A stretch of 64,000 bases of DNA from Tachypleus tridentatus (Eukaryota > Arthropoda > Merostomata > Xiphosura > Limulidae), in contig NC_134829.1 of the NCBI RefSeq assembly GCF_004210375.1, positions 26,242,034-26,306,033 on the forward strand, in the 5' to 3' direction. Shown here piece after piece: positions 24,701 through 35,164 of this stretch. Position numbers and translations under genes: made by a program. The notes beneath the pieces were generated by a model. It made no database searches, was not told the origin of the DNA, and was given only the letters and a program-made list of their open reading frames with translations. How positions within the stretch are numbered: the stretch's first letter is position 1; every line of letters starts with the position of its first letter.

Positions 24701-27700
24701 TAGTACTAACTAGTATGGAAAATTGAGCATGCTGTATTTCACTTAAACATTTATCAATTAAGGGGGAGGGACATTTGAAAAGATGTATCCAAAACAACCA
24801 CATTTTTTGGGGGTTTCTGGATTGAATTTACTTATGTTCATCAAATGACTTCTGAAAAAGTGTTAATTTTTATTGTTCCCAATAAATTCATTATTTAATA
24901 TAGTGATTTGAACTTGGACTCTGAATAGTTCACCTGTAAGGCAATTTTTATGTTATAAAATATCATTTGTATCTTATAATTTTCACATTTCACTTGAATA
25001 GTCTCTAGAACCTCTTAAATGAATATCAAAAGCATTTTTAAGGTAAATTGTTAGTTTAATTTCTGTTTCGTCTACTATTACTATCATCAGCATGCAGTGC
25101 AGTGAAATCTTTGAAATTAAAAAATGGAAATATACAAACACCTCTTATTTCTTTGTTGCATAATCTCAAAGTTATATTTTGGGTCATTTATAATTTTGTC
25201 TTTTTACTTAGGTTATTTTCAATGTTTTATTTTCCTTTCTTGTTCTTTATGTGGAAATGCATCAACAGTTGTCCATGGGTGATACAACACTGTCATTGGA
25301 AGGGATGGTTTTGCACCCAACAAAATTTTTTAACTCACTTAGAAATTTAAACTTTGTGGAACAATGCAAAGTTTTGGTCATTTTATAAAACTTATTAAAC
25401 CTTTCAAATATGAATTTTGAAATTATAAATAATGCACAAATAATGTATGAAAGTAAAACCTGAATACCATTTCACTGTATATCAAACATATTTAGGTAAG
25501 AAACAATTGTAAGTTCTATCATGAATAAAGCAACCAACAATACAATTGACAGTTACTTCTACCTGATAATGACAACTGTTTGCCAGTTTCAAAATAACTA
25601 CATTTGAATTATGATGTAAAATAAGAATTTTTCTGATAATTATAAACATGTGGTTCATGAATCTCAAGGTTAAGTATAGAAGGTGGGCAAAGTATCTGTC
25701 ATGGGTTGGCAGGATTTCTTAGTTATTTCTACTGGATTCTGTCAAAGAACTACCACTCAGAAGGGCAAGTAAGTTTATTGTCTAGAAATACTTTTGCAAT
25801 CTTAGGATTATCTGGCTCAAGACAGTGTGAAAGTTGAGATTTTTCATGGTTCCTGGGTCATGTGACAATAAAAATGAAATTCTAAGTTTTTAAGATATTT
25901 TTGGGAATGAAGTAATTAAAACTTAGAAAACATCAAATTATATTATGTACTGTTAGTGTTAACTGACAGTGAAGTTGCTTAATTAAATTTGAACATAATT
26001 CTGTGACTTTCATGGAAAGGAGGTACCTGTTTGGAAAGGGTTTAGGACTACTATTGGAGATATTTTTGAGGGTTTTGACTTTTATACTGAAGAAAAAAAA
26101 GACTGGAAACTGTGTTATTACATGTTCAGATGGTGCCAGATCAGTGAAGTAAAACTGGAGCCCTGGCTTGAACTAGCATAGTAGTTTCTTATGTTACCTA
26201 GGTGCATTGTAACATTCATATTTATAGGTATTACCTTCTAATAATGTGCTAGATATAACAATAAAAATCTTGAACCTTATTAAGGGAAAGGAGCATGAAC
26301 AGTTACTGTTCTACACAGAAGTTCATCGGTTTTCCATAGGTAAGATGCTGTATTTAATCTTCAGGAATTTTTTTTTTTTAAATAGCAGTAATTTTGAACA
26401 TAATTATCTTGTGGATGAGAAATGGCTGGTTAAAGTAATGTATCCTTTGTACATTTTCTCAAAGCTTAGTGATTGGAACCAATTGTTTCAAAGACTGTGT
26501 GATGGTATTTAGTTCTCATGGCAAAGTTCAAGGCTTTAGCAAAAAACTTGCCATTTGGAAAAAGGAAATTTTTAAATGTTTTTGTTAGTTAAATCTTACT
26601 TGAATGAAAATATAACTCCTGATGTATCAGCTTTCAATTGACCACTCTCAAAGAATGATTCCAAAATTACTTTACTGAAAATCATGACATGTACAACTGG
26701 ATTTGTGATGCATGTTTATGTATGTTACAAAGAGGAACTTTGCCACCTAAATTACAAGAAGATTTGATGGACCAGTTTTCTGATGATGGATTGAAATTAA
26801 AATTCCAGAATTACTGTTAATAAATTTTTGGTTATTGGTCAGATATTGCATTCAGTGTTTTCATGTCACCTGTGCAACCTCTTACATGTGTGAAACAAGG
26901 TTTCCAGCCTCAGTGGTCATCAAACATAAGTACAAATCTAGGCTGGGAGTAAAGTCTAGTATGACATTGAAACTGATATATATTATGCCAGGTTTAAATA
27001 AGCTTTCTACTAAAAACAAGCACAACCTTCCCATTAATGTAAGTAAAAGAAAATGTTTAATTGACAATTTTTGTTTTAAATCTTAATCATACTTTATAGT
27101 TTCTTTTGGTAAATTAATCATCAAGTGTTTGTAAGATTAAACAAATTACTGTGAAATAACAAGAATTGGTTATATCTGCATGATTGGTGGTGCTCTGTGT
27201 TATATTCTGTTCTGGTAGGTGGCCTGCAAATGGAAAATAGTTTAGAATGTTCTGGCAACATAAATAAGTGAGGGAAATTTTTTATTACAAGCTGATTAGA
27301 GAATTAAACAAGAAACTTGTGTTATTTCAGAATTTATACATTTCTCAAAATAATATACTGCATTTAAAGGATAAACTGCTTTATCTTTCAAGGATTTTAT
27401 TTTAAATTATACAATATCAAATACCCTTCCATTAAACACTTGCATCACAATTAATTTCTTGGTGTATTATTCTTTTTGTAATCATTTTCTAATTGCACTT
27501 ACAGAAGTAATCTGACAGACAATTAAAAGTTTTTAATGAATTATTATACAGTGTATGTTGCACTGTTAAATATATTTATATGTTGTATCATCTTAAATTA
27601 TGAGGCTGGAAAAAGATTTAATTTTCATTGATTTTGACTACTTTTAGGTTTTTGATGAAACTTAGTCATGAGACAGTTACAGTAGAGTTGAAAAATGGAA

Positions 27701-29058
27701 CACAGGTTCATGGGACAGTAGCAGGTAAAATATTTAGTTGTAGAGTATTCCAGTCTTTGCATCATTTACTTGTGTAGAAGTTATGTGAAACTTTAAGTTA
27801 ACATTTTTAATATACTGTCCAATTTTGATAAGTCTTTCAGTTCATGTTTCAAGTCAAAATTTATTGATGTTTGTATATAGTGTGAGGTAATGGAAATATT
27901 TATATGTAGTGTATTACAGCTTGCATGCATGCATGATTTTATAAAGCTAGAAAAAGAAATTAGTCATGTAAACTTATTTAATTCATGTCAGGATACAAGG
28001 TGATAGTTAATATTTAAAATGAATTATTTGGCTCATTCTTTTATAAAAGTATTATTTTCAGATGTTTATTCTTACAAAATGGACAAAAACAAGTTTCATC
28101 TGGAAAAATTTTTAGTGCTCATCTTAATTGTAAAACTTGTGTTTGTTGATTATCTACAAATTATTAACTGCAACACATACTTGCAATATCATATACTAAT
28201 GCTGATATTCTTGAAGTCAACTGTAACCTTTTATCATTTGTTACAGCTACTGTGAAAGGTTTATTTTAATAAATTAGTTTGAAAAAATTGAGGAATGAAA
28301 TAAGTATCCAAACCACTGAACAATAAAAACACTTAAGGGAACTTCAAACTGTCCCTTGGAGCATGTATTGAATAATTTTAATAGTTTTTATTAATAAAGT
28401 GTGTATAAAATTGAATTTTTTTTCCCCTAACTTGTAAGGGTAACACCAAAAGTTTCCTTTATGTTCAGTTGTTAATATGCTATGCAACTAGAATCGTCTA
28501 TATTCTGTAATATTTATCAAGAGACTAAATGTTTCTTTCTATTCAGGAGTTGATGTTGCCATGAATACCCATTTAAAAGCTGTTAAGATGACAGTCAAGA
28601 ATCGTGATCCAGTACAACTAGATACACTAAGTATTCGAGGCAACAATATCCGGTACTTTATTCTACCTGACAGTCTTCCTCTTGAAACACTACTTATAGA
28701 TGACACACCAAAGGCCAGAGCAAAGAAGAAAGAAGCAGGTAGAATGCTTGTTATATTATTGATTTTATTATACAATTAAATGATTCCTTGAACACAGGAT
28801 AGTTACTTTGAATTTTATAAAGTCCCATAAGATGATGTTTACCTCGTTTTGACATTTTATATATATATATATATATTCTGGTTAGTACTGTTTATTACCT
28901 GAAGTGTTTCTTATTTTTTGTGAGCTTACATTTCCTAGTTAAAAATAATATATTATTTTCATACTCATCTAGCGATGGGACGAGGGCGTGGTCGTGGCCG
29001 AGGTAGGGGAAGAGGAAGAGGTCGTGGCCGGGGTGGAGGTGGAGGTGGAAGACGATAA
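15768..29058 (+). CDS. SNRPD1: Small nuclear ribonucleoprotein Sm D1 (four coding exons, span)
   Basis: Exons 15768-15781, 27648-27724, 28547-28738 and 28973-29058 join in frame to a 122-residue protein (human about 119). Sm D1 is one of seven Sm proteins that form the ring on U1, U2, U4 and U5 snRNA. The Sm fold is evident: [20 protein letters not shown] belongs to Sm motif 1, with [10 protein letters not shown] after it, and [12 protein letters not shown] (61-72) is Sm motif 2. A linker [11 protein letters not shown] leads to a C-terminal (RG)n tail ending GGGGGRR; this tail is the site of arginine dimethylation and SMN binding in animals. All junctions have AG/GT boundaries and matching phases (2, 1, 1). 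Intron 1 is about 11.9 kb and full of transposons. The tiny first exon is inferred by match to MKL(I/V)R. Confidence 0.93.
16880..17115 (+). pseudogene. LINE reverse-transcriptase fragment (CR1/Jockey-like)
   Basis: Across two frames the text reads '[20 protein letters not shown]' and then '[19 protein letters not shown]'. This matches the RT block 'VDVIYLDFxKAFDKVPHxrLLxKL', including the first catalytic aspartate in LDF. A following 'WLIE.K' resembles the 'WLxxRkQ' block. A stop lies inside the core motif and nothing flanks it on either side, so it is a short relic in SNRPD1 intron 1. Confidence 0.65.
17515..17525 (+). repeat. Target-site duplication, left copy (LINE B)
   Basis: ATAAATTATAC lies immediately before the LINE 5' end and recurs at 20472-20482 immediately after its 3' end. 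Confidence 0.75.
17563..17750 (+). pseudogene. LINE B zinc-knuckle remnant of ORF1
   Basis: Reads '[20 protein letters not shown]' and '[19 protein letters not shown]', parallel to the second and third knuckles of LINE A (5030-5150), then '[15 protein letters not shown]' before the jump. One knuckle has lost spacing through a GGT expansion. Confidence 0.7.
17750..18660 (+). pseudogene. LINE B reverse transcriptase remnant
   Basis: Supplies the RT part missing from LINE A. Visible blocks are '[20 protein letters not shown]' (17755-17815), [12 protein letters not shown] with the first catalytic aspartate (about 17937-17971), the '[15 protein letters not shown]' block, and LYVDDF (18188-18205) with the catalytic DD pair. 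Then '[20 protein letters not shown]' and '[20 protein letters not shown]' follow. A smaller deletion removes sequence between 'PTQCGF' and '[11 protein letters not shown]'. At least three frame changes and several stops are present. Confidence 0.75.
18960..19830 (+). pseudogene. LINE B RNase H and C-terminal remnant
   Basis: [19 protein letters not shown] (from about 19072), [32 protein letters not shown] and NELADATA mark an RNase H domain parallel to that of LINE A. Stops occur after VLADS and inside the last third. The C-terminal '[20 protein letters not shown]' is better preserved than in LINE A. Confidence 0.7.
20472..20482 (+). repeat. Target-site duplication, right copy (LINE B)
   Basis: Same 11 bases as 17515-17525. 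Confidence 0.75.
20577..21798 (-). mobile_element. Mariner-like DNA transposon, inactive
   Basis: A 1.2-kb element with short inverted ends: TGTCCGGAAATAAATG at 20580-20595 and, on the other strand, TGTCCAGAAATTAATG at 21780-21795 (two mismatches in 16). The right end is followed by TA (21799-21800); the matching left dinucleotide has changed to TG. Inside, the minus strand carries a mariner transposase remnant. Size and layout are typical of the mariner family. It sits about 95 bp past the end of LINE B. Confidence 0.85.
20648..21630 (-). pseudogene. Mariner transposase pseudogene
   Basis: Read on the minus strand from ATG at 21628-21630 ([19 protein letters not shown]) to a stop near 20648. 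The N-terminal helix-turn-helix region includes '[20 protein letters not shown]', then '[13 protein letters not shown]'. Catalytic blocks follow, but two of three key aspartates are lost: the usual CDEKW reads CNEIW, and YSPDLSP reads YSPKLSP. The middle LLHDNA block keeps its aspartate. Several in-frame stops and frameshifts are present. The protein would have cut and pasted the element; this copy cannot. Confidence 0.85.
21801..22985. other. SNRPD1 intron 1 stretch with nothing recognised
   Basis: No coding motif or SINE head seen. Only AT-rich sequence and a poly-A run near 22190. Confidence 0.4.
22986..23160. mobile_element. Foldback (inverted-repeat) element, 175 bp
   Basis: Two arms of roughly 75 bp pair with each other round a short centre near 23073. 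The left arm contains AAAACGGCTCATTTGGGTTG and GTAGAGGAGCAAACAACGTT. The right arm carries their reverse complements with few mismatches, and both arms include a poly-T/poly-A run. I recall similar sequence as a common dispersed repeat in horseshoe crab DNA, which I could not check. No coding content. Confidence 0.75.
23215..23650 (+). pseudogene. LINE reverse-transcriptase 3' remnant (CR1-like)
   Basis: Conceptual translation across frames resembles the C-terminal part of CR1-type RTs. '[19 protein letters not shown]' parallels the 'vWsPhlkkDI..lE' block, '[18 protein letters not shown]' parallels 'lErVQRRaTkmIpGlkgl', and '[11 protein letters not shown]'-like sequence stands where the 'fkilnG' block falls. 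Stops are frequent. It may belong to the same family as the fragment at 16880-17115, but the two do not overlap, so this cannot be tested here. Confidence 0.5.
24304..24840 (+). repeat. Dispersed repeat 'X', copy 1
   Basis: About 500 bp align with 59993-60500. Shared landmarks include 'ATCACAAGCTTA', 'CCAAGCACAAGAA', 'ATCTCAGTTGAAAGCTA', 'TTGGCAGTTGCTTAAT' and 'CCAAAACAACCA'. The copies are clearly homologous but diverged and contain indels. Both include frames of 60-110 codons, yet the frames do not agree well between copies. The family is unidentified. Confidence 0.7.
24841..26029. other. SNRPD1 intron 1 stretch with nothing recognised
   Basis: No exon, RT or transposase motif was seen, and the open frames (for example at 25102-25350) show no domain. 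Confidence 0.4.
26030..27040 (+). pseudogene. hAT-family transposase remnant, ZBED5/FAM200-like
   Basis: Conceptual translation follows this transposase group in order. '[16 protein letters not shown]' comes first, then '[14 protein letters not shown]' (the C(T/S)DGA block with a catalytic aspartate, about 26105-26145). '[20 protein letters not shown]' (about 26300-26360) parallels 'HTEVRWLSRGKVL', and '[13 protein letters not shown]' follows. '[13 protein letters not shown]' (about 26740) comes next, and the C-terminal dimerisation segment is '[20 protein letters not shown]' plus YKSRLG (26875-26945). Frames shift repeatedly and stops occur, so it is dead. It lies sense-oriented in SNRPD1 intron 1, ending about 600 bp before exon 2. 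Confidence 0.8.
27648..27724 (+). CDS. SNRPD1: SNRPD1 exon 2
   Basis: Acceptor 'cttttag' ends at 27647 and donor 'gtaaaa' begins at 27725. The exon encodes [20 protein letters not shown] plus HGTVA, the first Sm motif, and ends one base into a glycine codon. Confidence 0.95.
28547..28738 (+). CDS. SNRPD1: SNRPD1 exon 3
   Basis: Acceptor 'attcag' ends at 28546 and donor 'gtagaa' begins at 28739. It encodes [19 protein letters not shown] through the second Sm motif and the lysine-rich linker, ending one base into an alanine codon. Nearly every residue up to LPLETLL agrees with animal Sm D1. Confidence 0.96.
28973..29058 (+). CDS. SNRPD1: SNRPD1 exon 4 (RG-repeat tail and stop)
   Basis: Acceptor 'catctag' ends at 28972. 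The exon encodes A-M, then ten Gly-Arg pairs, a Gly-rich stretch and RR before TAA (29056-29058). The long frame [13 protein letters not shown] from 28988 is only a shadow of this repeat. Confidence 0.93.
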
Positions 29059-29187
29059 CTTTACTAAAGATCATTACGTGTATTTCATACCATCTCTGCC
29101 ATCAGTTGCTGTTGGATTGTCCCAGAGCTTGTATAAATTTTTCAGTTTTAACCTAATCTTTCGAGATGTAGCTCAAAATTAAAGTTC

Positions 29188-29193
29188 AATAAA
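29188..29193 (+). promoter_or_regulatory. Candidate polyadenylation signal for SNRPD1
   Basis: AATAAA 130 bp after the TAA. Further copies at about 29465 and 29663 could give longer 3' UTRs. Confidence 0.55.
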
Positions 29194-29699
29194 AATGTGT
29201 TTTCATACAGAACATGACAGCTTGTAAAGTATAAACAATTGTATTCATGCTGAAGAAACGTTTTTGTAATCACATTTAAAATACGTATTTTCATCTTTTT
29301 TAAATTAAGCTCCTTGTGAAGCAAAGTTTTTCTGTTATAGTTTAGCAATCAAAAAGATATCTCTACACATTCATTGTTTTCACTGGATCAAAAAACTTTA
29401 AATCAAATTTAAAAAGTAATTGTGTACCAGTTTGAAATAATGTTAGAAAATACGGAGACTTATCAATAAATGTAGTACATCTTGAAAATCACATTTCTCT
29501 TTATACTTTTGTCTTGTGGAATGTATGCACAATTTTTTTGAGTATATCTAAGAAATATCAAAGACATATAAAGGTGTTATTGTCAGGAAAGTAACGTTTT
29601 GAACTGCTGTCAAGGTTTTAAATGTATCTTAATTTGTATTTTGCAAATGAAGATTCTGTTGGAAATAAATAACATTTGTGACATGCTGGTGATTCTTTA

Positions 29700-30300
29700 A
29701 CTTGTTGTCTAGGGTTTTCATTGAATTACATCATTGCTTGTTTACAGGTAATAGACAATACAATTAAATTCCAAGGTAGAAAATGTATTTCAGGAAAAAT
29801 CATTCTTCACAAATAGGTTTTTTTCAGTGAATATATAAATGTATAAACTGCTTGTTTATTTTTTTTAGGTAATTTAACTTGACACAATATTTACATAGGC
29901 AGCTTAGTACTTAAAAAACTATACCTCTTCCTTATAAGGAACTGTTGAGTCTTGGTACAACATTAAACCTAATTACAAATGTATAATGAGTTATGCGTTG
30001 TAGATTAAGCTAGCTTTGTGTCATGTTGAATCAGTAATTTTAGCCTAAGTTCAAGTAGCAGTGTTAAACTCTATTGTAGAATAAATTCCATGTTCTTTAA
30101 CTAGTACTTTGATGCTTACTGAGTGTTAAAAGAATGATGCTGGTTTAAAAAGATGATGTGAAAAACAAATATGATGTTAGAAGGGATGACAAACATTTGA
30201 ATGGAACAAATGTATAAACAATTTCATAGATGATCTTTGGATGTTAGAAATAATGTATGTTAATAAATAGACACATTAAATGATCAGATTACGTATCCCA
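29700..30300. other. Gene-free stretch after SNRPD1
   Basis: Nothing recognised apart from low-complexity AT-rich sequence. Confidence 0.4.
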
Positions 30301-30306
30301 TCCAAA

Positions 30307-30560
30307 GGGGCCTGGCACGGCTGGGAAGTTAGGATGCTTCTTTTGCAGTCTGAGAGTCTTGGGTTAGAATCCCTCTCCCACTAAACATGGTTACCCTTTC
30401 ATTGAGGTTTTATAATTTGACAATTAATTGGTAAAAGAGTAGACAGTAGGTGGTGATGACTAGCTAGCTGGCTTCCCTCTAGTGTTTCACTTCTAAATTA
30501 TGGACAGCTAGAGAATATCTTCTCTAGCTCTTCATGTAGTTCAAGACAAACCCATTCGAT
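30307..30560 (+). repeat. SINE1 copy
   Basis: A diverged tRNA-like head ('GCACGGCTGGGAAGTTAGGA', B-box-like GGGTTAGAATCCC) is followed by the SINE1 body landmarks 'TTGGTAAAAGAGTAGACAG', 'GGTGGTGATGACTAGCTAG', 'CTTCCCTCTAGT' and 'GACAGCTAGAG'. Confidence 0.75.
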
Positions 30561-30916
30561 TGTTTTGTTCTATGTGTTGTAGGATATTGACCTGTATCAC
30601 AGAAAAAGCATAATACGCATAATTAACTGAAAGTGATAAATAAATTTTGAATTAGCCTTAAATCTTAGCTAGTAAATTTAAATAGGTTTGAATTTGGCAG
30701 CGTTAAAATGATTTTTCAAGCATATTAATGTTTAATATTTTCTTTACGTACCAATAAGCAGGTGGTTTGCAGTCATTGTTATTGTTCTTATACATATGTC
30801 TGTGTACACTTATTTATATACAAAAGATGTCACCATATAATTACCAGTTATCAGTCAGAGGCAGAAATACAAAAAGTTCATTCTCCATGCTCTGCCATAA
30901 TATGCACTTTAAAATT

Positions 30917-31045
30917 AGGCCCTCTGCACTGGTACAGTGGTATATCTGCAAATTCGAACTGCTAGAAACTCTGTTTTGATACCCATGATGGGTAGAGCAC
31001 AGATAGCCCATTGTGTAGGTTTGTGCTTAATTCCAAAAAAACAAA
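30917..31045 (+). repeat. SINE2 copy
   Basis: Reads 'CTGGTACAGTGGTATATCTG', 'GCTAGAAACTCTGTTTTGAT' and 'GAGCACAGATAGCCCATTGT' and ends in an A-rich tail. The same blocks occur in order at 35165-35295. It is a short tRNA-derived SINE distinct from SINE1. Confidence 0.7.
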
Positions 31046-31529
31046 ATTAAAATTAGGCAGCCTAGAATTCTTAACTGGAATGAACTTGAGCTGGATGAAT
31101 ATGATTTCACCTGATTTATTACTTAATCAGTAATCTGTTTGCTACTTAAATGGCTATCAAATAAGTCACTCATTGTTGTGGTACAGGTTGTGTACATTAT
31201 AAATATAACAGCTACATGTTTTTCATTGGCTTGAGTTTGATTACTTGGTAAAGTTAAAATAATTGCTTTTAATGATTTGTCAGGGTTATATTTTATTCAC
31301 ATTTAGTTTGTTTTCATTTTATCTGTGCGTGTGTTTAAAAATCACTTGTACTCTGGTTACTTTTTTTGACACCATGTATCAGTAGTACAAGTAATGCTTT
31401 GTGTACCATGTGGACAGGTGTGTGAATGTGGGACTCGTACTTGGAAAGTTTCTGAACTCTGACTTGCACCCCTGGCTAAGTCTTGCAAAACTTAAAAATT
31501 TTGTATCTTTGATTTAGATCAACACCTGA

Positions 31530-31757
31530 GCTGTTTGTGACAGTAAAACAAACTGAACAAATTGGGCTAAAATTTACTGTGTATAGCTGTTTGTGACAGT
31601 AAAACAAACTGAACAAATTGGGCTAAAATTTACTGTGTATAGCTGTTTGTGACAGTAAAACAAACTGAACAAACTATTAAAATTAAGTGTGTATAGCTGT
31701 TTGTGACAGTAAAACAAACTGAACAAACTAAAATTTACTGTGTATAGCTGTTTCATG
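31530..31757 (+). repeat. Tandem repeat, unit about 56 bp, four copies
   Basis: Units start at 31530, 31586, 31642 and 31696 with 'GCTGTTTGTGACAGTAAAAC', with a partial fifth start at 31747. The first two units are both 56 bp and look identical. Units three and four are 54 and 51 bp, differing only in the 'ATTGGGCTAAAATTTACTG' part. Confidence 0.95.
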
Positions 31758-32220
31758 TTATTATTAAGTGGTAGCTGTTTAAAAAAGAACCACTTTTTCA
31801 TGAGAGATTTGTTTTCTTTTGTATCATATATTCCCATTTGGTTTATGGTCTAATTTTGTTATTATGAAATTGAACAGAATGTACAAATGAATAATTGTCT
31901 CCTAATGAACTGCAAGACTTTAGTATTTTGAAAATATTTTCAACTATTGCAAGTAAAAGAAACTGTTTTCTACTTTTGCTTTGTATTCTTTAACTCTTAA
32001 ACGATCCTGGAACATAAAGTTCTTTGTGGTATATAGTACACATTTTGCTTGAGCATTCTTGTATAAAAATAGTTTGGGTAGGAATGCCAATTTTCTGCAA
32101 TTTTCATTGTTTTTCTTTGTCATTTTGGCCATTTTTGTGTGACTTGCATAAATCTGGTTTAAAAATATGAGGGTTCCACCTACACGACCACAATATTTCA
32201 TGTGCTCATGATGTTTTTAA

Positions 32221-32355
32221 AGTGACAGTCAATCCTACCATTTGATTAAAGTAGCCAAAGAGTTAAAGTTGACTAGCTGCCTTCCCTCTAGTTTGTTGCT
32301 CCTGAATTTGTGAGAGTCAGCACAGTTATCCCTTGATTAGCTTTGCTTAAATTCA
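32221..32355 (+). repeat. SINE1 copy, 5'-truncated
   Basis: The tRNA-like head is absent. The body runs from 'GTGACAGTCAATCCTACCAT' through 'AGTTGACTAGCTGCCTTCCC' to 'AGCACAGTTATCCCTTG' and 'GCTTTGCTTAAATTCA'. SINEs are commonly 5'-truncated. Confidence 0.7.
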
Positions 32356-32359
32356 GTTG

Positions 32360-34685
32360 AACTAACATTTTAACTTAATGTGTATCATTAGTATAGAGAA
32401 ATGTGGGAACTGTATTAGCTGGTTTTCACAGATTACACTTACTGTTTATTCCTAGTTCACTGTTGAAGAAAAAAGTTAAACTTCCTGAAATATTCTATTA
32501 CAGTTTCAATAACAGATAACATGAATTTCTAGCTACGTAGATTATTAATGTTTTTATGCATGTGGCATAAATTGAAAACTTTATGTAGGAATATCTTTTT
32601 GTATTGATGTTTGTACTTAGAGGACAATTTAAATTTTAAAGAATTACCTTGTAATCTCAGAGGTCTGAACATGGTAAGCTGGCATAGATGATGGCTTTTG
32701 AATCTCACCTGAATTAATCAGTGAGTGTTTATTTAGAAAATTGAGCTGCAGTGGCACACATGTAATACATGACACACAGTACAGTCAAACTTCATGATTC
32801 AGTTTTTAAAATATCTTGGCAACTAACTTTGTAACCACAATTAACAAGACAAGGAGGAATGATAAACTTCAAAGAGTCAATACAAATAAACAGCTGTATT
32901 AACTACAACTTTTAATCAAAACATTAGTTATAAAGAAGGGAGGAAATTCATTTCTTTTTAGGCATATTGTGTGGTAGCTACTTTGTTAGAGTTTTTTTAT
33001 TTTTTAGCATGGTGAAAAGTTTAACTGTGTGACTGAATAAAAAAAAAAAAGCTGTAACTGTTTGGTAAAATAACAGTTATCTCTCCTAAAGTATTTGGAA
33101 AGGGAACATAAGCCTACTATTATTGGACTCCAACCTACTAGAGAAGAATTTAAACAATGATTATTTTAATATTTCCAGCACAAACAGAATCAAAATTTAA
33201 AGGCAAGTGCATCTTCACTGAAATGCATTTCGGTCAATTATCTTGTATCTATAGCTGTGTTGAATTTTCTGAGAAAATCCTCTTGTATTTAACTGTGGAA
33301 ACTGCATTAAATAAAAGAAATACCAATTCTTTTCTTTTGAGAGTGTGGGCACTACTCTGATACGTTACCAAACTTGCCAGAAAAAAAAAAAAAAAATCAC
33401 CATTGCTTTCTATACAGTATGTTCTTTCTCAAGAGAAAGTATGTGTGACAATGGAGTCCGAGTTAACTAATCCAGATAGTTCCATAAGTAGTAATGGCAA
33501 GTGCAACTTAATGTCTCCCATGAACAACTTTTTACACAAACAGTATGTAAAAAAGTTTTGAAAAATTCATATATTAAATAATGGGGTAAGGAACATCATA
33601 TGACTGTATACCACACTTCTCTCCTTTTTACCTTCTGCTCAGATAACAATAAGATGATGGGCCATCATATATCATTATGTTGGGTCAATTTCATGTTGGA
33701 TGTTGCTTGGTTTGCTGAATGTACATGGAATGGTGACATTAAATAAAGTATTTTTTATGTATTTGATTTTTGCATAAATCAACTTGAAGATTAGTGTTGT
33801 CAGACTCAGTACTGGGATTTGACCATAACCAGAGTGCAGAGATTATTTTGTAGTGACATAAATTCAAACCCAACTCAGTAGTTCCAAAATCCAAAGCTCC
33901 TCCACAGGACAATATCTGTTTACCATGAATATATGAAGTCTTAACATGATTTTAAACTTGTACATTGTAATTACAGATATACTGTGACTCCAGCTTGTGT
34001 CTTAGTGTAACAAAACTTACATTAGTCTATAACAGTACAATTCATTAATTTAAAACCACAATGACATTAGAGTAGTGACCTCTGTAACAAACTAACTGGA
34101 TAATGTTAATTGTCTTCTAAAAAACGTTCTGGAGCAATTTGGATATTTAATTTAATGGTCTGTTTAATTCTCATGTTTCAAACTCTTGCAGTCATTCTAC
34201 TAAGTTCCTATTAATGTTGGTTTATACTTGTATACCCCTTCAAGAAATGAAAGTTAGTAAGAGGAAATCAATTTTTGTGCCTTGCTTAATAGTTAGATGG
34301 TTGGAACATTCAATTAAGGAGTCAAGTATTGCATCACCTGTTCTCAAGTTCAGCCCTACCAGGTAGTGACCTTCCTAAAATACCTCTGGAAGTAATATAG
34401 ATTCTCTTGTGTCACATCCTTAAGCTATAGGCATAAAATTTGTTTAGTGACTATCGTAGCTTCTTTAAGACCTATGGTTGTCCTGGGAGTATAGATCAAC
34501 ATTTCCCTATGGTTCAGCATCTTCATCAGTCTATACTCATTGTCTCATCAACTGATTGCTATCCATCAGTGGCACTAACCACAGATGAGGTTAAATTATT
34601 CTGAATAATGTTTGTTTTGGAATTTTATTTTGCATCAGTATTACCAGATTATTCACCAAAGTGTTTATCTTCAGTAATCCACTCC
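32360..34685. other. Gene-free stretch between SNRPD1 and MAF1
   Basis: Short frames only (for example 33157-33360), with no domain recognised. A 17-bp A run lies at about 33380-33396. No SINE was identified. Confidence 0.35.
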
Positions 34686-34689
34686 TGTT

Positions 34690-34900
34690 TACTGAGAGGT
34701 GAATTTCATTGGCCCTTATGGGTACACCAAATTTAAGCATTTCTTGCTGGGTCTGAAGCTACACTGAGAAAGATTACACTAATCTCTGCAGTATTGGCAA
34801 AAGTCAGAAGTTCTGGAGAAGAATTCTTCTAGACCCAACAAACTCTCTCTGACACCCATTGCTTAATTGTTCTTGCTATGCATCCTTCAACTCAGGTAAG
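34690..34900 (+). repeat. Degenerate direct repeat, copy 1
   Basis: Contains 'GGCAAAAGTCAGAAGTTCTG', 'GAAGAATTCTTCTAGA' and 'CTATGCATCCTTCAACTCA', which align with 37285-37390 ('AGCAAAAGTCTAAAATCCAG', 'GAATAATTACATCTAGA', 'GACATACTCCATCCAGTTCA'). Divergence is high. The region between (34.9-37.2 kb) is T- and CTTC-rich and may be an old retroelement, but no protein motif was recognised. Confidence 0.35.
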
Positions 34901-35164
34901 CAAGTTCCTTAAATTTGACTGCACCAGGAAAGAATAGTCGCACCTCACACGAAGGGGTTGTTTCATGCCTCCTGCATTCCTACACATAACATTTTCATTC
35001 ATTATAACTGGCCTTGTGCTGGAAAATGTTTAAATATTATGAAGACAATTGGGTACAATAAAAATATTTTAATCTTTGTGATAAAAAGTATTCTATCATA
35101 ATCCAATAAAACATCGGGTACACCAGGTTTACATTTGTAATTCCAGTTATACTATTTATGAATT

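Noticed and set aside
28988-29182. Glutamate/valine-rich open frame of 64 codons
   Set aside because: It is an out-of-frame reading of the SNRPD1 RG-repeat exon.
33800-33915. SINE-like 'GACTCAGTACTGGGATTTGA'
   Set aside because: A few words resemble a SINE head, but the block order of SINE1 or SINE2 is absent.
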